A DNA stretch of 6,805 nucleotides from Gemmatimonadota bacterium. GTDB lineage: Bacteria > Gemmatimonadota > Gemmatimonadetes > Gemmatimonadales > GWC2-71-9. A program made the translations under genes and the position numbers. Numbering within the stretch: position 1 is the stretch's first letter; each line of letters begins with the position of its first letter. A model generated the notes under the pieces. It was not told the origin of the DNA. It did not search any database and worked only from the letters and a program-made list of their open reading frames with translations. The stretch spans positions 1-6,805 of the forward strand of contig QHUF01000204.1 in assembly GCA_003221075.1 (NCBI GenBank), in the 5' to 3' direction. Shown in pieces: positions 1-6,381 of this stretch.

Positions 1-154
1 CGAGCAGGATGAGGCCTGCCACCCCAAACCGCAGGCCGGCGAACAGGAACGGCGGCAGCTCTGTCACGCCGACCTTGATCGCGAGGTAGGTCGAGCCCCA
101 GAAGACGCAGACGATCAGATAGGCGATGAGCGCCTTGCCCTTGAGCGCCGCCAT
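1..154 (-). CDS. EamA/DMT-superfamily membrane transporter, N-terminal part (runs off window)
   Basis: Reading the minus strand from an ATG at 154-152 gives 51 residues before the window edge. The peptide has a short basic N-terminus (MAALKGK), a first hydrophobic helix at about residues 8-25 containing FWGSTYLAIK, then a short loop with LPPFLFAGLRF and the start of a second helix (GVAGLILL). The FWGSxxxxIK plus PPxxxxxxRF pattern is the hallmark of the first two helices of EamA-domain drug/metabolite transporters, which are inner-membrane exporters of amino acids and other metabolites, usually about 290-310 residues with ten helices. Its start overlaps the stop of the Lrp-like gene by one base (TGATG), so the two are probably co-transcribed and translationally coupled. 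An exporter behind an amino-acid-sensing regulator is a common arrangement. The substrate cannot be told from this fragment. Confidence 0.85.
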   Translation of the reverse strand, partial: MAALKGKALIAYLIVCVFWGSTYLAIKVGVTELPPFLFAGLRFGVAGLILL

Positions 155-633
155 CAGTCGGGCTCCGTGGGAATGAAGCCCGGCTTCTCGAACAGCGTGG
201 ACAGGACGATCGTCGTCCGCGTGTTCATTTGCGAATTCGGCCCGCGCAGATCGCGCAGAATCTCCTGCACGCCTTCCAGATCGTGCGCGACCACTTTGAG
301 GATGTAGCAGTCGTCGCCGGCGATATGATGGCACTCGAGCACGCCGGGATGTTTCTCCATCTCGCGCATGCGGGGCTCGTCGCCGACGTAGTCACTCGAG
401 CCATAGCGCACCGCCACGAACGCCGTCACCGGCAGGCCGACTTTGCCACGGTCGAGCTGTACGCGATAGCCGCGGATGTATCCGGACACTTCCAGCCGTT
501 TGACGCGCTCCATAATCGCCGGCCGCGACAGGCCGACTTCATCCGCGACCGCCTGGTAGCTCGCGCGGCCGTCCTGGCCAAGAATGCGGAGAATTCGTCT
601 GTCGGTGGCGTCGAGTTCAGTCTTTGCGGGCAT
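154..633 (-). CDS. Lrp/AsnC-family transcriptional regulator
   Basis: A 159-residue protein, the usual Lrp/AsnC size. Residues 7-56 form the winged helix-turn-helix: LDATDRRIL opening, then YQAVADEVGLSRPAIMERV as the helix-turn-helix at about 26-45, and GYIRGYRVQLD at the junction with the sensor domain. Residues 68-147 form the RAM/AsnC ligand-binding domain (TAFVAVRYG strand, HHIAGDDCYILKVV at about 102-115, LEGVQEIL helix). The family consists of dimer or octamer DNA-binding proteins that respond to amino acids. The ATG at 633 is preceded by GGAG at a spacing of about 10 bases. The gene is divergent from larE and shares a 158-bp spacer containing a perfect inverted repeat, and it overlaps the downstream EamA transporter gene by one base. 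Likely roles, inferred, are autoregulation and control of that transporter. The specific ligand is unknown. Confidence 0.93.
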   Translation of the reverse strand: MPAKTELDATDRRILRILGQDGRASYQAVADEVGLSRPAIMERVKRLEVSGYIRGYRVQLDRGKVGLPVTAFVAVRYGSSDYVGDEPRMREMEKHPGVLECHHIAGDDCYILKVVAHDLEGVQEILRDLRGPNSQMNTRTTIVLSTLFEKPGFIPTEPD

Positions 634-660
634 TTGGGAGGTTCTCCACGCGATTGTCCG

Positions 661-666
661 ACTATA
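661..666 (-). promoter_or_regulatory. possible -10 box for the Lrp-family gene
   Basis: On the minus strand these bases read TATAGT, about 28 bp upstream of the ATG. No good -35 hexamer sits at the right distance (ACCGAC at a 17-bp spacing is the best). An ATTGTCC half-site at 653-659, identical to one arm of the inverted repeat at 749-770, lies just downstream of this box, where bound regulator would block transcription. Weak call. Confidence 0.25.
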
Positions 667-748
667 CGTTGCTGGAATGCTTTGTCGGTGAACGCATCAT
701 AAGACTAACCAGTTCCTCTCCGACGGAATATCCGGTTTTGACTTTCGA

Positions 749-770
749 ATTGTCCTTGGATTAGGACAAT
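749..770. promoter_or_regulatory. perfect inverted repeat in the lrp/larE divergent spacer, candidate operator
   Basis: The arms are ATTGTCCT (749-756) and AGGACAAT (763-770), eight perfectly complementary bases on each side of a 6-bp spacer (TGGATT). Further ATTGTCC and TTTGTCGG half-sites occur at 653-659 and 681-688 in the same spacer. A dyad of this size between a divergently transcribed Lrp/AsnC regulator and its neighbour is the expected form of that regulator's operator. It would cover the putative -35 region of larE. The repeat is seen directly; the identity of the binding protein is inferred. As RNA it has no following T-tract, so a terminator is unlikely. Confidence 0.5.
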
Positions 771-784
771 GGCAGCGGTACTAT
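756..784 (+). promoter_or_regulatory. putative larE operon promoter, leaderless start
   Basis: TTGGAT (756-761) and TACTAT (779-784) are separated by 17 bp and resemble -35 and -10 boxes. The -10 places the transcription start at about 791-792, which is the larE ATG itself. No Shine-Dalgarno sequence precedes that ATG, which fits a leaderless mRNA. The -35 match is poor (3 of 6), so the call is tentative. TTGACT at 738-743 is an alternative -35 but has no good -10 partner. Confidence 0.35.
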
Positions 785-791
785 TCCGGCC

Positions 792-1583
792 ATGGAGTCG
801 TTGCGGGCCCTGATCCGAGAGCTTCCCTCGGTCTTGCTTGGGTATTCGGGTGGAGTGGATTCAGCCCTGCTCGCGGTGGTGCTGCGCCAGGAGCTCGGCA
901 AGGATCGGATGCTGGCGGCCATCGGCCGGAGCGCCTCCTACCCCGATGCCCAGTGGCAGGTGGCTCGGGATGTCGCCGCTCGATTCGACATTCCGCTCGT
1001 CGAGATCGCAACGCATGAGCTCGAAGACGCGAACTATCTCGCCAACCCCACCAACCGTTGCTTCTACTGCAAGACCGAATTGTGGCACCGGCTAGTCGCG
1101 CTCGCCCGCGAACGCGGGCTGAGCGTCGTCTGCGACGGAACGAACGCCGACGATCTGCGCGAACACCGGCCGGGCAAGGCCGCGGGGATGGCCGCCGGGG
1201 TGCGATCGCCGCTGGCGGAGGTGGGACTCACCAAGACCGAGATCCGCGCTGCGTCCCGCGAGCTGGGGTTGCGGACCTGGGACGCGCCCGCGGCACCCTG
1301 TCTCTCGAGTCGGGTGCAATACGGACTGTCGATCACGCCGTCGCGCCTGAAACAGGTGGAAGAGAGCGAAGCGTATTTGCGTGAGCTGGGAGTCGCGGGT
1401 GATTTGCGCGTGCGCCACCTGGGCGGCAATGCGCGCGTCGAAGTCGAGCCGTCGTGGGTGCCGTGGATCGAAGCGCGGCGCGCGGTGATCACGGCGCATC
1501 TCACGGCACTGGGATTCGCGCAGGTCGAGATCGACCCGCGCGGCTACCGACGGGGGAGCCTGTTAGAGCGTTCGTCGCCCTGA
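792..1583 (+). CDS. larE: LarE, ATP-dependent sacrificial sulfur transferase (nickel-pincer cofactor synthesis)
   Basis: A 263-residue PP-loop enzyme close to the family length. LarE activates a carboxylate of the pyridinium-dicarboxylate precursor with ATP and transfers sulfur from its own cysteine, in the pathway to the nickel-pincer nucleotide cofactor of lactate racemase-type enzymes. Visible motifs are the PP-loop SGGVDS (residues 19-24), NRCFYCK (88-94), CDGTNADD (114-121) and APCLSSR (168-174). Cys170 lies where the sacrificial cysteine is in well-studied LarE. There is no three-cysteine cluster there, so the single-use (cysteine to dehydroalanine) type is likely. The normal C-terminal signature GYRRGS is present, but it is followed by LLERSSP, about seven residues more than expected (see the larE/thpR junction finding). 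The ATG at 792 has no ribosome-binding site. larA, larB and larC are not in the window. Confidence 0.92.
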   Translation: MESLRALIRELPSVLLGYSGGVDSALLAVVLRQELGKDRMLAAIGRSASYPDAQWQVARDVAARFDIPLVEIATHELEDANYLANPTNRCFYCKTELWHRLVALARERGLSVVCDGTNADDLREHRPGKAAGMAAGVRSPLAEVGLTKTEIRAASRELGLRTWDAPAAPCLSSRVQYGLSITPSRLKQVEESEAYLRELGVAGDLRVRHLGGNARVEVEPSWVPWIEARRAVITAHLTALGFAQVEIDPRGYRRGSLLERSSP

Positions 1584-2134
1584 ACTTTCCAGATCAGCTG
1601 CGCCACGAGCTGTGGGACGCGCTCGCGCCCCTGCGCGAGCGACCCGAGAAGCTACCGGTGAAATGGGTGCGCCCCGAGAACATTCATTTGAGTCTCAAAT
1701 TTCTGGGCGACGTGGAGGACACGCGGGAGCCAGAGCTGCGCGACGCCCTCCAGCGCGCCGCGCGCACGGGCCCAGAACCGCGTCCGCTCACGTTGCAGAT
1801 CACCGGTTTCGGCGTATTCCCGGACTATCACCGGCCGCACGTGGTGTGGGCCGGCGTGACGCCCGATCCCGGGCTCGAGTTGCTGCAGCATGGCGTCGAG
1901 CAGGCGTTCGCGCCGCTCGGCTTTCCGACCGAAGCGCGCGCGTTTCGGCCGCACATCACGCTGGGGCGCGCCGCGCGCGATGCGCGGCCGCGCGATTTCA
2001 AAGGCCTCGAAGAGGTTCTCGCCGGAACGGATTTCGACGCAACAGTCACCGTCGCCGAGGTGGACCTGATGCAGAGCACCCTCAAACCTGGTGGGCCGGT
2101 GTATCAGGTGAAATACCATGGACGGCTGTCTTAA
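1562..2134 (+). CDS. thpR: RNA 2',3'-cyclic phosphodiesterase (2H phosphoesterase, ThpR/LigT family)
   Basis: A reading frame of about 190 residues with both catalytic motifs of the 2H phosphoesterase superfamily: HLSL (about residues 42-45, within IHLSLKFLGDV) and HITL (131-134, within RPHITLGR). Such proteins hydrolyse 2',3'-cyclic phosphate ends of RNA and were first described as RNA 2'-5' ligases. They act in the cytoplasm. The family normally begins MRxFVAL; here VRAFVALNFP begins at codon GTT 1562, with no ATG, GTG or TTG in frame nearby. The nearest upstream starts (GTG 1463, ATG 1454) would add over 30 residues of unrelated sequence read inside larE. A purine run GGGGGAG (1552-1558) lies just upstream of 1562 like a ribosome-binding site. 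I therefore place the start at 1562 as the homology boundary, with the actual initiation codon unresolved. It overlaps larE by 22 bases and the next gene by 17. Confidence 0.85.
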   Translation, partial: VRAFVALNFPDQLRHELWDALAPLRERPEKLPVKWVRPENIHLSLKFLGDVEDTREPELRDALQRAARTGPEPRPLTLQITGFGVFPDYHRPHVVWAGVTPDPGLELLQHGVEQAFAPLGFPTEARAFRPHITLGRAARDARPRDFKGLEEVLAGTDFDATVTVAEVDLMQSTLKPGGPVYQVKYHGRLS

Positions 2135-2779
2135 GGGCGTCTTCAAGCTCGGCTGCGCCATCCTCGTGATCGGCGCACTCGCGGGCGCCTGGTGGTTTCG
2201 CCTGCCGATCATGCACACCTTCGCGAGCTGGTTCGGGCGCTCGACAGCCCTGCCGCCCGTCGCCGATACGGCCGTTGGCGCCCCGACGCCGAAAGCGACC
2301 GCCTCGGGCCAGGCCAAGGTCGGCAATCTGCGGACCAACGCCGGCCCCGATTCGGTGGTGCTCACGCCGAACGAGATGGCCTCCCTGATCGGTGCCGGAA
2401 TCGATTGGAACGTGCGGAAGACGTACGACTCGCTCCGCGTCGAGCTCCAGGAAGGAAAGCTCATCCTGCACGCCCGCCTCGATACGCGTGCGCTCCCGCC
2501 GGGGACGCTGGGACCATTTGCCGGCATGTTCGGCGAGCGCGAGCCGCTCCGGATGGCCGGCACGGTCGCGATCGGGAAGCCGGGCACGGCGCTCTACGAC
2601 ATCACCGAGATCAGTTTACGCGGCATCGAGATTCCCGGCCCCTTTGTCAAGCAACTCACCAAGCAGATGGCCGGCGCGTCGACGAGCGGCGCGGTGCCTG
2701 TCAAAGTGGATCCTGCGGTCACCGATGTGAAAGTGCATTTGACCGGCGTGGTGTTATACAAGCGCCGGAGGACCGGCAC

Positions 2780-2798
<19 letters not shown>
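2118..2798 (+). CDS. membrane-anchored protein of unknown function with a beta-rich extracytoplasmic domain
   Basis: 226 residues. A short basic N-terminus precedes one hydrophobic helix (about residues 11-27, LGCAILVIGALAGAWWF), either a signal anchor or an uncleaved signal. Next comes a Pro/Ala/Thr-rich linker (about 44-65), then a domain of about 150 residues that begins VVLTPNEMASLIG (80-92) and contains alternating beta-type stretches: SLRVELQEGKLILHARL, PLRMAGTVAIG, ALYDITEISLRGIEIP, VTDVKVHLTGVVLY. The LTxxE(M/L)xxLI opening followed by strands resembles the layout of YpmS/DUF2140- or LmeA-like lipid-associated proteins. That is a shape resemblance from memory, not a family assignment. 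Start: ATG 2118 with AGGTG seven bases upstream. It overlaps thpR by 17 bases and the response regulator by 19, so it is part of the same operon. No enzymatic motif is visible. Confidence 0.85.
2767..2771 (+). promoter_or_regulatory. ribosome-binding site choosing the GTG start of the response regulator
   Basis: GGAGG lies inside the end of the preceding gene, eight bases before GTG 2780. The alternative in-frame starts GTG 2795 and ATG 2798 have no such site and would trim the first beta-strand of the receiver domain. Confidence 0.65.
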
Positions 2799-4185
<1,387 letters not shown>

Positions 4186-4189
<4 letters not shown>

Positions 4190-4668
4190 AAGAGAAAGAT
4201 CAAAAAGACCGCGATTGGGATCGCGAGATGCGCGAGGTAGACAAGCTGCTCGCGAAGCTGCCCGACGCCGAGCCGACCCTCGGCCGCGGTGTGCCCACGG
4301 TGCCAGTCTCGCCTCGCCCGGCCGGCGGCGTAGCGAGTTCCGGAGGATTCCAGCCTGGCCCGGCACGGGGGCGCGCCTGGCTCACCACGTGGCTGCGCGT
4401 GGGTCTCGGTTTGGGGCTGGGCATCGGCATGCTCGTGTGGCCGTACTCGCATGCCTGCGGACTCAAGCTGGTCTTCTATCTTATTGGCGCGACGACCGTG
4501 ACCATTGCCGGGGTCTGGAGCGCGCTGACGTCGTGGAAACGGCGGCTGGGCATCGCGCACACGCTCTCCATCATCCTGATCATCTGGGGTCTCGGACTGG
4601 CCGGTCGCCAGCTGCTGCCGCGCATGTACGGGAAGACTCCCGTCCCAGTCTTCTGTCCCGAACCGTGA
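4186..4668 (+). CDS. small three-helix membrane protein of unknown function
   Basis: 160 residues. A highly charged N-terminus (KEKDQKDRDWDREMREVDKL) is followed by a Pro/Gly-rich, probably disordered stretch (about 28-62). Three predicted membrane helices follow: about 69-86 (glycine-rich GLGLGLGIGMLVW), 93-113 and 123-144. A short tail ends in CPEP. Start GTG 4186 is preceded by GGAG at 4175-4178 (seven-base spacing) and overlaps the response-regulator stop as GTGA. I recognise no family. The long soluble N-terminus is probably cytoplasmic, judged from the WKRR positive cluster (117-120) and the general charge pattern, but topology is uncertain with an odd number of helices. It sits in the same operon as the response regulator and could work at the membrane with it; no motif shows that. 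Confidence 0.85.
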
Positions 4669-4673
4669 AAGCC

Positions 4674-6179
4674 ATGGCTCAACCCCCTGAATTCAAGAAC
4701 TTCATCGCCGGCGATTGGGTCAGTCCCGCGACGGGTGAGTATTTCGAGAATCGCAATCCGGCCGACTGGAACGACGTCATCGGCCGGTTCCCGCGGTCCG
4801 GACCCGACGATTTAAAGCGCGCCATCGCGTCGGCCAAGCGCGGCTTCGCGCAGTGGTCCAAGACGCCCGCGCCAATTCGCGGGCAGGTGCTGCAACGCGT
4901 CGGCCAGCTGCTCGTGGAGCGCAAAGATGCGATCGCGCGCGCGATGACGCGCGAGATGGGGAAGGTGGTCGCCGAGACGGGAGGCGACGTTCAGGAAGGG
5001 ATCGACACGGCGTTCTATGCGGCGACCGAGGGCCGGCGGCTGTTCGGCCGCGTGGTGCCGTCGGAGCTGCGCAGCAAGTGGGCGATGAGCTATCGCCGCC
5101 CGATCGGCATCGCAGGACTCATCACGCCGTTCAATTTCCCGCTCGCGATCCCAACCTGGAAAATGTTTCCCGCCCTGCTGTGTGGGAACGCCGTGATCTT
5201 CAAGCCCGCGGAGGACGTGCCGCACACGGCGCATCTGCTCGTCGAGGTGCTGCTCGAGGCGGGCCTGCCGCCCGAGGTCGTGCAGCTCGTCCACGGACAG
5301 GGCTCGGTGGTTGGACGCGCGCTCGTCGAGCACGCCGAGGTGCCGGTGATCTCGTTCACCGGGTCGACCGAAACAGGCTCCGCGATCGGCGCGACCTGTG
5401 GGAAGATGCACAAGCGGCTATCGCTCGAAATGGGCGGGAAGAACGCGATGATCGTGATGGACGATGCCGACCTGGATCTGGCGCTCGAGGGTGTGCTCTG
5501 GGGCGCGTTTGGCACGACGGGTCAGCGCTGCACGGCGACCAGCCGGCTCATCCTGCACGACAGGATTCACGACCGGTTCGTGCAGATGCTGACCGATCGC
5601 GCCGCCAAGCTGCGGCTCGGTCCAGGACTCGACGCTAAGACCGACGTCGGGCCGTTGATCCACGAAGAGGCCCGGCAGAAGGTGGCGGAGTACGTCGATA
5701 TCGCCAAGAAGGAAGGCGCCGGCGTCGCGCTGGGTGGGCGCATTCCGCAAGGCGACAAGCGGCTCGAGTGCGGCTGGTTCTACGAGCCCACGGTCCTCAC
5801 CGGCGTGAAACCGGGGATGCGGGTCGAGCAGGAGGAGATCTTTGGCCCCGTGCTCGCGGTCCTCAAGGCGAAGGATCTGCCCGAGGCGATTCGCGTCAAC
5901 AACGACGTGAAGTACGGGCTCTCGAGCTCCCTGTACACGCGGGACATCAACGGCGCGTTCCAGGCCATGACCGATCTCGACACGGGCATCACCTACGTCA
6001 ACGCCCCGACGATCGGGGCAGAGGCGCACCTCCCCTTCGGCGGTGTCAAGCAGACCGGCAACGGACACCGCGAAGGAGGGTGGGAGGTCTACGACTTCTA
6101 CTCCGAGACGAAGACGATCTACGTCGATTTCTCGGGGCACCTGCAACGGGCGCAAATCGACACGGAATCCAACCCTTGA
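4674..6179 (+). CDS. NAD(P)+-dependent aldehyde dehydrogenase, alpha-ketoglutaric semialdehyde dehydrogenase-like
   Basis: 501 residues, a full-length ALDH-superfamily enzyme oxidising an aldehyde to a carboxylate in the cytoplasm. Catalytic elements, numbered from ATG 4674: N154 in TPFNFP, K177 in FKPAE (cofactor binding), FTGSTETG (228-235) in the Rossmann fold, general base E252 in LEMGGKN, nucleophile C286 in GQRCTATSR, and E388 in EEIFGP. The order FIAGDWVSPATG, TREMGK, IPTWKMFPAL, GQRCTATSR and LPFGGVKQ resembles the YcbD/alpha-ketoglutaric semialdehyde dehydrogenase group of sugar-acid and hydroxyproline breakdown. The substrate assignment is from remembered similarity and is tentative. 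An alternative start, GTG 4665, overlaps the upstream stop as GTGA, the style used elsewhere in this operon, and would add Met-Lys-Ala. Neither start has a strong ribosome-binding site. Last gene of the operon. Confidence 0.93.
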   Translation: MAQPPEFKNFIAGDWVSPATGEYFENRNPADWNDVIGRFPRSGPDDLKRAIASAKRGFAQWSKTPAPIRGQVLQRVGQLLVERKDAIARAMTREMGKVVAETGGDVQEGIDTAFYAATEGRRLFGRVVPSELRSKWAMSYRRPIGIAGLITPFNFPLAIPTWKMFPALLCGNAVIFKPAEDVPHTAHLLVEVLLEAGLPPEVVQLVHGQGSVVGRALVEHAEVPVISFTGSTETGSAIGATCGKMHKRLSLEMGGKNAMIVMDDADLDLALEGVLWGAFGTTGQRCTATSRLILHDRIHDRFVQMLTDRAAKLRLGPGLDAKTDVGPLIHEEARQKVAEYVDIAKKEGAGVALGGRIPQGDKRLECGWFYEPTVLTGVKPGMRVEQEEIFGPVLAVLKAKDLPEAIRVNNDVKYGLSSSLYTRDINGAFQAMTDLDTGITYVNAPTIGAEAHLPFGGVKQTGNGHREGGWEVYDFYSETKTIYVDFSGHLQRAQIDTESNP

Positions 6180-6205
6180 CGCCGTAGCAACTGGAAGGGT
6201 AGACT
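6176..6205 (+). promoter_or_regulatory. putative promoter for the riboswitch-aminotransferase transcript
   Basis: TTGACG (6176-6181) and TAGACT (6200-6205) are separated by 18 bp, a reasonable housekeeping-type promoter. The -35 contains the TGA stop of the aldehyde dehydrogenase gene (6177-6179). The predicted start at about 6212 is some 11 nt before the aptamer. The -10 lies within a small dyad GGTAG-A-CTACC (6198-6208), which could be an operator or chance. Confidence 0.5.
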
Positions 6206-6222
6206 ACCGTTACAACTGACGA

Positions 6223-6277
6223 CTCGTGGTCCTTTGCCGCGTATTGCCGCCACGTTAAACAAGGTGCTAAAAAGCGA
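6223..6277 (+). promoter_or_regulatory. SAM-II riboswitch aptamer
   Basis: The conserved blocks of the SAM-II class are present in order and spacing: CGTATTGC (6240-6247) and GCTAAAAAG (6266-6274). Helix P1 is CGTGG (6225-6229) with CCACG (6250-6254), closing a 20-nt loop. The H-type pseudoknot is formed by TGCC (6245-6248) with GGTG (6263-6266) and CGC (6238-6240) with GCG (6274-6276). Compared with the metX SAM-II aptamer as I remember it, P1 and P2 bases differ but pairing is kept, while the loop residues that contact SAM are the same. SAM-II elements bind S-adenosylmethionine and turn off methionine/SAM genes. Here the element stands between a promoter and a terminator ahead of an aminotransferase gene. 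SAM-V shares the same core and is the main alternative. Confidence 0.82.
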
Positions 6278-6306
6278 TTCGCCCGCGGCTTTATTAGTCC
6301 GGGCGA
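6267..6306 (+). promoter_or_regulatory. competing hairpins of the riboswitch expression platform
   Basis: CTAAAAAGC (6267-6275) can pair with GCTTTATTAG (6288-6297), nine pairs with one bulged A at 6293, which would unwind the aptamer's SAM-contacting strand. The same region also forms TCGCCCG (6279-6285) with CGGGCGA (6300-6306). The two hairpins exclude each other, as expected of a switch. Pairings are seen directly; their regulatory use is inferred. Confidence 0.45.
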
Positions 6307-6316
6307 TGATTGTTTT

Positions 6317-6359
6317 CGGGAAGTCGCTTCCCGCGGCCGCTCAGCTGAGCGGCCGTTTT
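6317..6359 (+). terminator. tandem hairpin intrinsic terminator in the aminotransferase leader
   Basis: First hairpin: CGGGAAG (6317-6323), loop TCG, CTTCCCG (6327-6333). Immediately after it is a perfect 22-bp palindrome (6334-6355; arms CGGCCGCTCAG and CTGAGCGGCCG) followed by TTTT (6356-6359) and, after GC, TTT. The second stem with its T-run is a standard intrinsic terminator. It lies downstream of the aptamer and 22 bases before the aminotransferase start, so it can act as a riboswitch-controlled attenuator and may also end the upstream operon. Confidence 0.75.
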
Positions 6360-6381
6360 GCTTTCACCCGGAGCGTGCCAC

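Noticed and set aside
229..702. Plus-strand open frame of 157 codons opposite the Lrp-family gene
   Set aside because: Shadow of the Lrp/AsnC coding sequence; no domain, and it runs into the regulatory spacer.
727..736. Short dyad CGGA-ATA-TCCG (726-736 region) as an operator
   Set aside because: Only four-base arms, easily expected by chance in a GC-rich spacer; the 749-770 dyad is far stronger.
1551..1557. Programmed -1 frameshift on CGGGGGA giving a LarE-ThpR fusion
   Set aside because: The frame arithmetic works, but larE reaches its normal GYRRGS ending after the run, and thpR homology begins as a separate protein start. A single-base change at 1564 explains the junction better.
1652..2587. 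Long minus-strand open frame (311 codons) opposite thpR and the membrane-anchored protein
   Set aside because: It is antisense to two genes with good motifs and ribosome-binding sites, shows no recognisable domain, and is explained by high-GC codon bias leaving the opposite strand open.
2192..2779. N-terminal extension of the response regulator to 2192
   Set aside because: The extra frame is low-complexity Arg/Asp-rich shadow of the preceding gene. GTG 2780 has a GGAGG at eight bases and gives a standard receiver-domain start.
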